A stretch of 35,544 nucleotides of DNA from Candidatus Pacearchaeota archaeon (GCA_016784085.1 JADHVH010000001.1:1-35544); one strand, 5' to 3'; positions 7,494 to 15,107 are shown, counted from the stretch's first letter. Translations and numbers: made by a program. Notes: a model not told the origin generated them from the letters alone.

Positions 7494-7507
7494 ATTCCGC
7501 AAGGAAT
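7494..7507 (+). other. GNRA-tetraloop hairpin in the S19e leader
   Basis: ATTCC (7494-7498), loop GCAA (7499-7502), GGAAT (7503-7507): a perfect 5-bp hairpin with a GNRA loop, between the predicted start site and the preferred S19e start codon. It could be a structured leader element or chance. Confidence 0.4.
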
Positions 7508-7519
7508 GACCATAAAAAA

Positions 7520-7945
7520 ATGAATAAAATATATGAATTAACATCTCATGAATATAATTTACAATTAGCAGAAGCTCTAAAGAAATTTCCAGAATTTGAA
7601 GTTCCTGAATGGATTCACTTTGTTAAATCTGGATCTGCAAAAGAAAGACCTATAGAAGACCCTGATTTTTGGTATAAAAGAGCTGCAAGTATTCTTAAAC
7701 AAATTCATAAAAAAAATATTGTGGGTGTTAATAGACTTAGAACAAAATATGGAAGTAAAAAAGATAGAGGAGCTGCTCCAGAAAAGTTTAGAAAGGCTGG
7801 AGGAAAAATAATTAGAACAATTTTACAGCAAACAGATGCAGCAGGATTGACAGAAATTGCTAAGGCAATAAAAGGAGTTAGACAACGAAAACCTGGAAGA
7901 CAACTTACTGAAAAAGGAAGATCATTTATGGAGAAACTAGAATAA
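7520..7945 (+). CDS. rps19e: Ribosomal protein S19e
   Basis: Small-subunit protein eS19, found in archaea and eukaryotes. Recognised from EVPEWIHFVKSGSAKERP, DPDFWYKRAASILKQI, VGVNRLRTKYGSKKDRG and the C-terminal RKPGRQLTEKGRSFM. The start at 7520 (MNKIYELT, 141 residues) matches the usual archaeal N-terminus. An in-frame ATG at 7475 would add 15 residues (MALCQSNSARNDHKK), which do not look like S19e and would put the ATG only about 6 nt from the inferred transcription start. An AAGGA at 7502-7505 region could serve ribosome binding for 7520. Followed by L39e after one base. Confidence 0.93.
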   Translation: MNKIYELTSHEYNLQLAEALKKFPEFEVPEWIHFVKSGSAKERPIEDPDFWYKRAASILKQIHKKNIVGVNRLRTKYGSKKDRGAAPEKFRKAGGKIIRTILQQTDAAGLTEIAKAIKGVRQRKPGRQLTEKGRSFMEKLE

Positions 7946-7946
7946 A

Positions 7947-8150
7947 ATGGGAATTAAAAATCAACAAAAAAAATCAAAGCTAGGTAAAAAATCACGACAA
8001 ACTAAGTGGGCTCCTGTTTGGGCTGTTCTTAAAAAATATGGTGTTGGAAAAAGAGTACATCCATCTACTATGACTAGAAATAGAAGATCTTGGAGAAGAA
8101 CTAAGTTACATATTAAACCTAGAAAACAAAAGAAATCTCATTTTGGGTAA
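7947..8150 (+). CDS. rpl39e: Ribosomal protein L39e
   Basis: Large-subunit protein eL39, 67 residues and highly basic. The core KSKLGKKSRQTKWAPVWAV and the C-terminal TRNRRSWRRTKL are diagnostic. Archaeal L39e is usually about 51 residues; here there is a short N-terminal extension and a C-terminal tail (HIKPRKQKKSHFG). The S19e-L39e-L31e order is a common archaeal arrangement. It starts one base after S19e. Confidence 0.93.
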   Translation: MGIKNQQKKSKLGKKSRQTKWAPVWAVLKKYGVGKRVHPSTMTRNRRSWRRTKLHIKPRKQKKSHFG

Positions 8151-8157
8151 ATAAAAA

Positions 8158-8790
8158 ATGGCTAAAAAAGAAAATACTAAACCAACTGAAAAAATTGAAA
8201 GAGAATATGTTATTCCTCTTAGAAAATATTGGAAAAGAGTTCCAAGATATAAAAGAGCAAATAGAGCTGTTAAGGGAATAAAAGAATTTTTAGCCCAACA
8301 TATGCAAATTAGAGATAGAGATCTTAATAAAATCAAAGTTGATATTTTCTTAAATGAACAAGTTTGGACAAGGGGAATTAAAAAACCACCTGTAAAAGTT
8401 AAGATTAAAGCTATTAAAGAAAATGGAATTGTAAGAGTTGAACTTTTAGATCTTCCAGATAAAATAAAATTCAAAAAGAAAAGATTTGAAAAAATTGAAG
8501 CTAGAGCTCAAGAATCTCTTGAAAAGAAAAAATCTTTTATGGAAAAAGCTAAAGAAGGAATGCAACAACCTGCAAAAACAACTTCAACAGAAGAAGCTAA
8601 ATCTAAAGAAACTGAAAAAAAGGAAGATGAAAAGGTTGAAGAAAAAAAGGAAGATGAAAAAGAAAAGAAATCTGCTGTTATAGAAGCTGGAAATAAAATG
8701 GAAAAAGTTGCAGCTAAACAGGCCAAACATCAAACTACTCCTAAAATGAAGCAACCTAAAAGGCCACAGAGAAAATCTTTAGCAAAATAA
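8158..8790 (+). CDS. rpl31e: Ribosomal protein L31e with long charged tail
   Basis: Residues about 14-105 are eL31: REYVIPLRKYWKRVPRYKRANRAVKGIKEFL in shortened form (EREYVIPLRK, RVPRYKRANRAVK), then KVDIFLNEQVWTRG and PPVKVKIKAIK. Archaeal L31e is usually about 80-95 residues. Here it is followed by about 100 residues of low-complexity sequence rich in Lys and Glu (KEDEKVEEKKEDEKEKK) and a basic end. The tail has no frame break. It is probably a disordered extension of the ribosomal protein. It converges on the gene at 8797 with a 6-nt gap. Confidence 0.9.
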   Translation: MAKKENTKPTEKIEREYVIPLRKYWKRVPRYKRANRAVKGIKEFLAQHMQIRDRDLNKIKVDIFLNEQVWTRGIKKPPVKVKIKAIKENGIVRVELLDLPDKIKFKKKRFEKIEARAQESLEKKKSFMEKAKEGMQQPAKTTSTEEAKSKETEKKEDEKVEEKKEDEKEKKSAVIEAGNKMEKVAAKQAKHQTTPKMKQPKRPQRKSLAK

Positions 8791-8796
8791 TTCTTC

Positions 8797-10044
8797 TTAA
8801 ATTAATTTTATCAATGTAAACATTGGCCATCTAAATGATTTTTTAAAAGATTTGTTAAAAGATTTTGAATCTATTTTTGTTTCTTTTTTGGAAAGATCCA
8901 AAGCATATTTTTTATTAATTTTTCCCCATGCTTGAGCCATTTCTTTTTTGTTTTTTGGGCCTTTCACTTCTTTTTTGTGATCTAACCTTCTAAATAAAAG
9001 AGTATTAATTGATAACCAAAGGGCCATTACTCTAGTAGTCATATAATTTTCACTTTTTGTATTTATTACTGAGGGGATTAATAATTTTGGAAAAATAATA
9101 TCTAAATTCTCAAGGTCACTTAAAATAAAGGCCATATTCCAAGTTTCATAAAGATTTACCCATTTCTTAGAAAAGGGAATTGTTGAAGAAAAATTGTTTT
9201 TATTTTTTAAGGAATTATAAAAATTTCCACTCATTTTTTCTGGAAAAATATTTCCTTTCTTGAATATTTGTTTACGAGTATTTTTTTTAAGTTCTTCTGT
9301 AAGTGCATGAGCACACATAGCATTATTTTCAAATCCTTTCTTATATTCAGTTATTCCAGCCTCATAAATATTAAGACGTAATCCTTTAAAATCAGATTTT
9401 CCACTTTTTTTAAGAGAATCTAAAACAATTCTGTATTCAGGATAATTAAGTTTCTTATTTTTATATAAACTTTTTATAAACTTTTTATTTAGTTTCTTTT
9501 TATCTTGTTCCCTTTTAAATCTAAAAAAAGTTACTGCTGGATCAAGAGATACTACTTTTGTTGCTAAAAAAATACTTCCTGTTGCACACCAAACTTTCCA
9601 AAAAGTATTAATTAAACTAGAGGTAATCACACCATATTCTTTTCTCTTATTTAAAAGATAATTTTGTATTTCTATAAAGAATGCGTTATTGTTGGCCATG
9701 GCAGCTGTTAATGCTTCAAAAACAAAAGTTACATGGATTGCTTTTTCAATATGTTTAGATTTTGAAAACCAATTTTTTCCTAATGCTTCTTCAATAAATT
9801 CTAATACAGCAGGATGTTTAGTAATAATTCCATGTTTAATATTCAAAAACATTTGTTTCAGGGGTTGAGGATGATTGCTAATTTTATCTAAAAATAATTT
9901 AAGAGGTTTATATTCAGTTCTAAAAGTATCAAGTTTCATTTCTCTGAGAACAGCCCTGATTTCCTTAGGATCTGTTTTCATATTTAGACTTATTCCTAAT
10001 GCCTTCATTGCTTTATCTACAATAATAGACTTTTGATTAGCCAT
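8797..10044 (-). CDS. Conserved-looking unknown protein, 415 residues
   Basis: I do not recognise this protein. It is predicted soluble, mostly helical and Lys-rich, without signal peptide, membrane segment or metal-binding motif. Short hydrophobic helices (HVTFVFEALTAAMANNNAFF, AFILSDLENLDIIFPKLLIP) suggest an alpha-helical domain in which ligand binding is possible. It ends with a Lys/Ser-rich segment (SKSFNKSFKKSFRW). It lies 53 nt downstream of the methyltransferase gene on the same strand and has an AT-rich TATA-like stretch about 25 nt before its ATG, so it may have its own promoter. Codon and base use look like the neighbours. Confidence 0.7.
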   Translation of the reverse strand: MANQKSIIVDKAMKALGISLNMKTDPKEIRAVLREMKLDTFRTEYKPLKLFLDKISNHPQPLKQMFLNIKHGIITKHPAVLEFIEEALGKNWFSKSKHIEKAIHVTFVFEALTAAMANNNAFFIEIQNYLLNKRKEYGVITSSLINTFWKVWCATGSIFLATKVVSLDPAVTFFRFKREQDKKKLNKKFIKSLYKNKKLNYPEYRIVLDSLKKSGKSDFKGLRLNIYEAGITEYKKGFENNAMCAHALTEELKKNTRKQIFKKGNIFPEKMSGNFYNSLKNKNNFSSTIPFSKKWVNLYETWNMAFILSDLENLDIIFPKLLIPSVINTKSENYMTTRVMALWLSINTLLFRRLDHKKEVKGPKNKKEMAQAWGKINKKYALDLSKKETKIDSKSFNKSFKKSFRWPMFTLIKLI

Positions 10045-10097
10045 ATGTTTAAAATAAAAATAAATATTTATTAATCTTTTGTACTATATTGAAATAA

Positions 10098-10940
10098 TTA
10101 TTTTTTAGTTGCAGTTAAAATTATTGAAGAAGGCTGTTCATTTATATAAGGATAATATTCATTTATTCTCATATCACAAAATGGAAGAAGGTTTTTCTTT
10201 TTTGCCCCATTAATTATTTTTTCTGTGGGCTTTAATGATCTTAAGGAGTCTATAGAAAATTTATCTTCAATTACTCTAACATAGTCAGATAAATTTCTAT
10301 GAAAAACAGGTACATAAAAAGAACCTGTTTTTTCTACAATTGGGTATTCTGCCCTATATTCCCATTGGTCTTTTTTAGGATCTTCTGAATAAACTATATT
10401 TTTTAAAGATCCCCTCTTTCTGAGTGTTTCTTCAAATTGGGGATTTACAAATATTGAAACAAGTTTTCCTCCAGATTTTAATAGTGAACCAATATTTCCA
10501 ACAAATTTTTCTATGTCTGGAACTTCTTGGAATGCAAAAGAAGAATGAACTAAATTGCCTCTTCCAACATAATTAGGATTGTAAATCATACTTTCAATTT
10601 TTTCAAAGACGGGGCGAATCTTTAATTTTCCAAAAACAAAAGAAAGGGGCATGTTCTTTCCTACTTTTTCTAAGAGTTCCTTTTGATTATCTTGGGCATA
10701 AATTGTTCCTTGATAATCTAATTTCTTTAAGCTTTCTCTAAGAAAAAAAGTTTCTTCTCCTTCTCCACATCCAATATCAAAATAAGTTCCCCTCTTAGGT
10801 ATATTAAGATTTTTTAATTCTTCTTTTAAGTTTGGGTGCACAAGGAGGTTTCTATAATTAAGATCTTGATCCCTATTGATCCAACTATTTCTTGCATTTG
10901 CCCAAGTTTGATCGATCCATCCATTTAATGTTTTTGTCAT
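10098..10940 (-). CDS. Class I SAM-dependent methyltransferase
   Basis: This 280-residue protein has a Rossmann-type methyltransferase core. Motif I is YFDIGCGEGEE (54-63, with the Gly-rich SAM loop GCGEG). An acidic residue at the end of strand 2 (IYAQD, D84) would bind the SAM ribose. A motif IV-like segment (LVHSSFAFQEVPDIEKF) and a post-motif LLKSGGKLVSIFV follow. The layout is that of small-molecule or lipid-type methyltransferases; the substrate cannot be told. It is transcribed divergently from the trmB-like regulator, with a GC-rich palindrome between the two promoters, which suggests shared regulation. Confidence 0.85.
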   Translation of the reverse strand: MTKTLNGWIDQTWANARNSWINRDQDLNYRNLLVHPNLKEELKNLNIPKRGTYFDIGCGEGEETFFLRESLKKLDYQGTIYAQDNQKELLEKVGKNMPLSFVFGKLKIRPVFEKIESMIYNPNYVGRGNLVHSSFAFQEVPDIEKFVGNIGSLLKSGGKLVSIFVNPQFEETLRKRGSLKNIVYSEDPKKDQWEYRAEYPIVEKTGSFYVPVFHRNLSDYVRVIEDKFSIDSLRSLKPTEKIINGAKKKNLLPFCDMRINEYYPYINEQPSSIILTATKK

Positions 10941-10961
10941 ATAAAAACCGGGATTTTTCTA

Positions 10962-10969
10962 TTGATAAA
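10962..10969 (-). promoter_or_regulatory. TATA-like box for the methyltransferase
   Basis: Minus-strand TTTATCAA, centred about 25 nt before the ATG at 10940. The palindrome at 10979-10990 begins 9 nt upstream of it. Confidence 0.4.
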
Positions 10970-10978
10970 GATCCTTTC

Positions 10979-10990
10979 CCCCGTACGGGG
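10979..10990. promoter_or_regulatory. GC-rich perfect palindrome, candidate operator
   Basis: CCCCGTACGGGG is a perfect 12-bp palindrome in an otherwise very AT-rich spacer. It lies between two divergent TATA boxes, 9 nt from the methyltransferase box and 15 nt from the trmB-like box. The adjacent gene encodes a TrmB-family regulator, so this may be its binding site. Confidence 0.5.
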
Positions 10991-11005
10991 AGTAGAATAA
11001 TAAAG

Positions 11006-11013
11006 TTTATAAT
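11006..11013 (+). promoter_or_regulatory. TATA-like box for trmB-alkD-cbf5-trmY operon
   Basis: TTTATAAT is centred 25 nt before the ATG at 11035; a leaderless transcript is expected. Confidence 0.5.
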
Positions 11014-11034
11014 CTAAAATTAATTAATTAAAGT

Positions 11035-11778
11035 ATGTATGAAAAAGAATTTGAAGAATTTGGATTAACAAAGGGAGAATCTAAAGTGTACCTCTCTTTA
11101 CTTAAAATAGGAGAATCTACAGTAGGCCCAATAGTAAAAAATTCTAAGGTTGCTTATTCTCATATCTATGAGATTTTGGAAAGGCTTATTCAAAAAGGGC
11201 TAGTATCTTATATTTTAAAAGAAAAGACAAAATACTTCCAAGCTGTCAATCCATCTTTATTAAAAGAGTATTTTAAGAAAAAGAAAAATGAAATTGATAG
11301 ACAAGAAACAAAATTTGAAAAAATCCTTCCCAATCTTTTAAAACTAAATCAAACAAAAAAAGAATCTTCTGCAGAAATATTTGTTGGAGAAAAAGGTCTA
11401 TTAACAGCATATAATGAATTGATTAAAGGTTATGGCAAAACAGATATTTTGAGATATTGGTATTCCCATGATGAAGAAACTTATGCTAAACTAAATAACT
11501 TTTACCATAAATTGTTTCCTAAGTTAAAGGGTAAAATTAGAATGGAAGGGATTGCCAATCAGGAAGTTAGAAAGAAAATCATCAAAGAAAAACTTCCTAG
11601 TTTTGTTAAAGCTAAATTTGTTGATTTTCCCATCCCTTCAAATATAGATGTTTTTAAAAATAAAATTTTAATAACAATCTGGAAAGATGTTCCTACTGCC
11701 TTCTTAATAACTTCTAAAGAAGCTGCAAAAGGCTTTATAAGTTATTTTGATGATACTTGGAGGGGGGCTAAAAAATGA
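11035..11778 (+). CDS. TrmB-family transcriptional regulator
   Basis: The 247-residue DNA-binding protein has an N-terminal TrmB winged helix (about 1-75): LTKGESKVYLSLLKIGESTVG, shown here as LTKGESKVYLSLL, then VAYSHIYEILERLIQKGLVSY with the recognition helix, and the wing YILKEKTKYFQAVNP. A charged helix (about 80-105) links to a C-terminal domain (about 110-247) with AEIFVGEKGLLTAY, probably the effector-binding part. TrmB relatives often sense sugars in archaea; the effector here is unknown. The gene is first in an operon with alkD-like, cbf5 and trmY (ATGA overlap) and may bind the palindrome upstream. Confidence 0.9.
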   Translation: MYEKEFEEFGLTKGESKVYLSLLKIGESTVGPIVKNSKVAYSHIYEILERLIQKGLVSYILKEKTKYFQAVNPSLLKEYFKKKKNEIDRQETKFEKILPNLLKLNQTKKESSAEIFVGEKGLLTAYNELIKGYGKTDILRYWYSHDEETYAKLNNFYHKLFPKLKGKIRMEGIANQEVRKKIIKEKLPSFVKAKFVDFPIPSNIDVFKNKILITIWKDVPTAFLITSKEAAKGFISYFDDTWRGAKK

Positions 11779-12479
11779 TAAATCAAATTAAAAAAGATAT
11801 TCAGAAAATAGCTAATCCTGAAAAGGCCAAAATATATCAAAGATTTTTTAAAACAGGAAAAGGCCAATATGGAGAAGGAGATGTTTTTCTTGGGTTAACT
11901 GTTCCACAGCAAAGATCTATTGCAAAAAATTACTTGGGAATTGGCTTGCCAAAAATACAACAACTTTTGAAATCTAAAATTCATGAGCATAGATTAGTCG
12001 CATTAATTATTCTTGTTGAAAAATATAAAAAAGCAGGGGATGAAGAAAAAGGGAATATCTTCAATCTTTATTTAAAAAATACTAAATTTATCAATAATTG
12101 GGATCTTATTGATTTAACAGCTCCAAATATAGTGGGTGAATTTTTATTAGATAAAAAAAGGATTATACTTTATAACCTTGCAGAGTCAAAAAGTCTGTGG
12201 GAAAAGAGAATTTCTGTTTTAGCTACTTTTACTTTTATTAGAAATAATGAATTTAAAGATTGTTTAAGAATTTGCGAAATATTGTTAAAAGATGATCATG
12301 ATCTAATTCATAAGGCCTGTGGATGGATGCTTAGAGAAATTGGAAAAAGAGATTTAGCTGTTGAAGAAAAATTTCTAAAGAAACATTATAAGAACATGCC
12401 AAGAACAATGTTAAGATATGCTATTGAAAGATTTGAAGAAAATAAAAGGCAAAAATATTTGAAAGGAAAAATAAAATGA
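11775..12479 (+). CDS. AlkD-like DNA alkylation repair protein
   Basis: The 234-residue all-helical protein is of the AlkD/HEAT-like glycosylase family, which removes bulky or charged alkylated bases. Residues corresponding to the Bacillus cereus AlkD active site are visible: W109 and D113 in NNWDLIDL, and a Trp in KACGWMLREIGKRD (W184) at the place of W187. The N-terminal QRFFKTGKGQYGEGDVFLGL and VPQQRSIAK are family hallmarks. The catalytic Asp is kept, so glycosylase activity is plausible. ATGA overlaps join it to both neighbours, the trmB-like regulator and cbf5. Confidence 0.9.
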   Translation: MINQIKKDIQKIANPEKAKIYQRFFKTGKGQYGEGDVFLGLTVPQQRSIAKNYLGIGLPKIQQLLKSKIHEHRLVALIILVEKYKKAGDEEKGNIFNLYLKNTKFINNWDLIDLTAPNIVGEFLLDKKRIILYNLAESKSLWEKRISVLATFTFIRNNEFKDCLRICEILLKDDHDLIHKACGWMLREIGKRDLAVEEKFLKKHYKNMPRTMLRYAIERFEENKRQKYLKGKIK

Positions 12480-13306
12480 ATAAAAAATTAAAAGATCTAC
12501 TTGAATTTGGGATAATTAATATAGATAAATCTTCTGGACCTACTAGTTTTAATGTTTCTGATTTTGTAAGAAAAAAACTTGGCCTTAGAAAAACATCTCA
12601 TTTTGGTACACTTGATCCTAAAGTTACAGGGGTTCTTCCTATTGCTCTTAATCGTGCTTGTAAACTTACAGGTTATTTTATGGGCCATGATAAAACATAT
12701 ATTGGGATAATGAGAATTCATGAGGAAAAAAATATGGAAGAAATTCAAAAAATAATTGATAAAAAATTTATGGGAAAAATTCAACAATTACCTCCTGTAA
12801 AATCCCGAGTTAAAAGAGCTATTCGTGAAAGAGAAGTTATGAAATTTCAACTATTAGAACAAGATGAAAAAAATATTGTCTTTGAGGCAAAAGTCCAAGC
12901 AGGAACTTATATTAGAAAATTGATTTCTGATTTAGGAGAAGACATTGGTGGCGCACATATGCTTGAACTTAGAAGGACTCAGGCTGGAATTTTTGAAGAA
13001 AAAAAATCAGTAACATTATATGAATTTGAAGAAGCTTTGAAAGATGAAAAAAAACTTGAAAAAATAATTACTCCAGGAGAGATAATTAAAACAGTTTATC
13101 CAGTAGTTGAAATAAATAAAGATAATTTAATTCAGATCTTTACAGGAAAGCCCATCCATAGAGATAACTTAATTAACAAAGAAACCTTCAAAAAAGGAGA
13201 AACAGTTTGTATTTTTCATAAAAAACAATTTATTGGAATGTATGAAGTAATAAATTCCAGTGAAATATTTGCAAAATCTAAATTTGTTATGCAACCCATC
13301 AAATGA
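12476..13306 (+). CDS. cbf5: Cbf5/TruB-family pseudouridine synthase
   Basis: Makes pseudouridine in tRNA (U55) and, with H/ACA guide RNPs, in rRNA. Visible are NIDKSSGPTSF, the catalytic motif GTLDPKVTGVLPIAL (catalytic Asp D47), QLPPVKSRVKRA, and GTYIRKLISDLG. A PUA-like domain is at about 200-276 (PVVEINKDNLIQIFTGKPI). At 276 residues it is shorter than typical archaeal Cbf5 (about 330-340), mainly because it lacks the N-terminal extension. I favour Cbf5 over bacterial TruB because of the archaeal KVTGVLPIAL motif and neighbours. It overlaps trmY by ATGA. Confidence 0.9.
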   Translation: MNKKLKDLLEFGIINIDKSSGPTSFNVSDFVRKKLGLRKTSHFGTLDPKVTGVLPIALNRACKLTGYFMGHDKTYIGIMRIHEEKNMEEIQKIIDKKFMGKIQQLPPVKSRVKRAIREREVMKFQLLEQDEKNIVFEAKVQAGTYIRKLISDLGEDIGGAHMLELRRTQAGIFEEKKSVTLYEFEEALKDEKKLEKIITPGEIIKTVYPVVEINKDNLIQIFTGKPIHRDNLINKETFKKGETVCIFHKKQFIGMYEVINSSEIFAKSKFVMQPIK

Positions 13307-13920
13307 GACATTTTATTTATTTTTCAGGCCAAGCAAGAACATCTGGGAACTTTGATGTAAAAAACCTTATGAAAGCTGGAAGAATGGATATTGCAATTCA
13401 TAGTTTTATTAATGCTCTTTTTTTCTCACATGGAGTTAGAGAAGATGTCAAATTTCATTTTGTTTTCTATGGCGCTCCTGATCCCCCAAAACATATAGAA
13501 ATTCAAGTCAATAAAGAAGAAGGTCTTCCAGAACCTGAAAAAGGTGTTCAAAGAATAGATATTAGTAAAAAAGATGTAGGTTCTTTATTAAAAAAAATTT
13601 TATACAAATATAAAAAAGGAGAAAAAAATGAAGTTTTCCAAGGATGTTTTATTGAAAAAAGGAGTTTTTTGAAAGTTATTGAAGATCTTATGAATGAAGG
13701 AAAATCTATTTTTATTTTAGATAAAAAAGGAGAAGATATTAGAAAAGCAAAAATCCCTAAAGATTCTGTTTTTATTTTTGGAGATCAAGAAGGTTTACCT
13801 AGAAAAGAATTTAAGAGATTAAAAAAAATGGTTAATTCTGTTTCCATTGGCCCAAAAATGTATTTTGCTAGCCAAACAATTACAATTGTTAATAATGAAT
13901 TAGACAAAAGAGGGCTGTAG
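13303..13920 (+). CDS. trmY: tRNA (pseudouridine54-N1)-methyltransferase TrmY
   Basis: SPOUT-class methyltransferase that converts pseudouridine 54 to N1-methylpseudouridine in archaeal tRNA T-loops. The 205-residue protein matches the TrmY layout: MRHFIYFSGQA start, GRMDIAIHSFINALFFSHGVREDV region, then the SPOUT knot FIFGDQEGLPRKEF (SAM site) and VSIGPKMYFASQTITIVNNELDKRG. It is ATGA-coupled to cbf5, an enzyme that can modify the neighbouring T-loop position, so the pair forms a T-loop modification unit. The last gene of this operon. Confidence 0.92.
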   Translation: MRHFIYFSGQARTSGNFDVKNLMKAGRMDIAIHSFINALFFSHGVREDVKFHFVFYGAPDPPKHIEIQVNKEEGLPEPEKGVQRIDISKKDVGSLLKKILYKYKKGEKNEVFQGCFIEKRSFLKVIEDLMNEGKSIFILDKKGEDIRKAKIPKDSVFIFGDQEGLPRKEFKRLKKMVNSVSIGPKMYFASQTITIVNNELDKRGL

Positions 13921-13925
13921 GGAAG

Positions 13926-14082
13926 GCTTATCTTTTATTTCTAAACCGCATACAACCCCCTAAGATCTATTTTAGAAACAAATAGAGAGTGTTGAGAGCA
14001 TAAATCCCTTTTTGGAGTAAAGGGATCTGAGAGGTTGAAAAATGAAATGAAGTTTATTTTCAAGTACTATAAGATAGATTTT
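13926..14082 (+). ncRNA. Candidate structured small RNA after trmY
   Basis: The 241-nt gap 13921-14161 holds no convincing gene but several perfect stems in series: CTATTT/AAATAG (13967-13972 with 13979-13984), or alternatively TTTCTAAA/TTTAGAAA (13938-13945 with 13971-13978); ATCCCTTT/AAAGGGAT (14004-14011 with 14019-14026); and TTGAAAA/TTTTCAA (14035-14041 with 14057-14063). TATCTT (13929-13934) and AAGATA (14071-14076) could close the whole. A TTTT follows at 14079-14082. I cannot assign a class. It lies next to cbf5, so an H/ACA guide is tempting, but a K-turn and correctly placed ACA are not clear. Confidence 0.3.
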
Positions 14083-14132
14083 GCTTTATAAAACGATTAT
14101 GAAAAATTCATCTAGACTCTAGTTCCATAATC

Positions 14133-14140
14133 TTTTTAAA
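14133..14140 (+). promoter_or_regulatory. TATA-like box for the gene at 14162
   Basis: TTTTTAAA is centred 25 nt before the ATG. Another strong box, TTTATAAAA at 14085-14093, lies further upstream and is unassigned. Confidence 0.45.
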
Positions 14141-14161
14141 CGAAAAATAGGTTGTTTTTTT

Positions 14162-14911
14162 ATGAGATTTGTATTTACTCCTGATTGGTTTTTAGGAAAA
14201 GATGTTTTAATTGATGTTTTTAGTTTTCTTACCCTAATGATATTTTTCATTCTAGCATTTAAATATTCTAAAATTAGTAATAATCGAAATTTGCTATATC
14301 TTGGTTCTGGATTTGGATTAATTGGTTTAGCACAATTATCCTCTATTCTCACTAAAATGGTTCTTTATTTTGATTTTGGACCTAGCCAACAAATAGGTAG
14401 GGCGCTGGTTTCAACATATCATGTTATGAGTTCTGTAGATATTTTTTATTTACTTGGATTTTTCTTTTTTAAATTTTTAATGCTTTCAGGATTTTATATT
14501 ATTTATAGGCTTCCAAGAAAAAATAAATCTTTTTGGGATATTGTAGTGGGAATTTATTTTTTAATAATTTCAATATCAATAGTTAAAGAAATGTATTACT
14601 TATTTTATCTAACTGCATTAATTTTAATGACTTTAATTGTAATAAAATATATTAAAATATATAGGAAAAATAATTCAAAAAATACTCTTATTTTGATTAC
14701 TTCTTTTGTAATTTTAGCATTTAGTCAATTGATTTTCTTATTATCTCCTCTTGAAACATTTTTTGTTTTAGCAGAAATCTTTGAACTTATTAGTTATGCT
14801 ATATTACTTGGCCTTGGAATTACACTTTTAAAACATGGAAACAAAAAGAAGTCGAATGGACATTATATCAGACATCCTGTCCATGATACAAAAAAAAGGC
14901 GGAAAAATTAA
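14162..14911 (+). CDS. Seven-helix membrane protein of unknown function
   Basis: The 249-residue protein has about seven hydrophobic segments separated by short loops, starting with an outside segment MRFVFTPDWFLGKD, then helices around 16-36, 43-62, 99-118, 126-142, 146-162, 180-195 and 200-220. The C-terminus is short and basic (KHGNKKKSNGHYIRHP). I do not recognise the family; similar 7TM proteins paired with wHTH regulators occur in archaea. Its last 77 bases (or 56, depending on the downstream start) overlap the next gene in another frame, an unusually long overlap for this compact genome. Confidence 0.7.
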   Translation: MRFVFTPDWFLGKDVLIDVFSFLTLMIFFILAFKYSKISNNRNLLYLGSGFGLIGLAQLSSILTKMVLYFDFGPSQQIGRALVSTYHVMSSVDIFYLLGFFFFKFLMLSGFYIIYRLPRKNKSFWDIVVGIYFLIISISIVKEMYYLFYLTALILMTLIVIKYIKIYRKNNSKNTLILITSFVILAFSQLIFLLSPLETFFVLAEIFELISYAILLGLGITLLKHGNKKKSNGHYIRHPVHDTKKRRKN

Positions 14912-15107
14912 GCCAACTCATTTAATGTATAAAGCTAATCTTTCCCACACTCAAATGAAGATCTACCTAGAAAATCTAATAAAAAATAAATTAATTGAAA
15001 AAGTTAAAGAAGGTAAATCTAATATGATTGTTATTACAGATAAGGGAATTGATTTTTCCATAAAATATATTCAAATGAAGGAATTTGAAAACACCTTTGG
15101 ATTATAA
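14856..15107 (+). CDS. Winged-helix DNA-binding protein
   Basis: The small regulator has 83 residues from the ATG at 14856 (90 from the ATG at 14835). It has a compact winged helix: helix DIISDILSMIQKKGG, HTH KPTHLMYKANLSHTQMKIYLENLIKNK, then the wing LIEKVKEGKSNMIVITDKG. This resembles the ArnR1/HTH_45-type archaeal regulators. The start at 14856 is preferred because the domain begins there. It overlaps the seven-helix membrane-protein gene, so the two are translated together; the membrane protein might be its signal input or regulated target. Both ideas are inference. Confidence 0.8.
   Translation: MDIISDILSMIQKKGGKIKPTHLMYKANLSHTQMKIYLENLIKNKLIEKVKEGKSNMIVITDKGIDFSIKYIQMKEFENTFGL

Noticed and set aside
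8486..8726. Two reading frames over the L31e tail
   Set aside because: They reflect the Lys/Glu-rich repetitive codons of the real gene on other frames.
12497..12787. Minus-strand reading frame of 96 codons
   Set aside because: It is antisense to cbf5, has no promoter, and cbf5 is well supported.
13921..14161. H/ACA guide RNA by proximity to cbf5
   Set aside because: No lower stem, K-turn and ACA at the correct spacing could be found, so it is listed only as an unclassified structured RNA.
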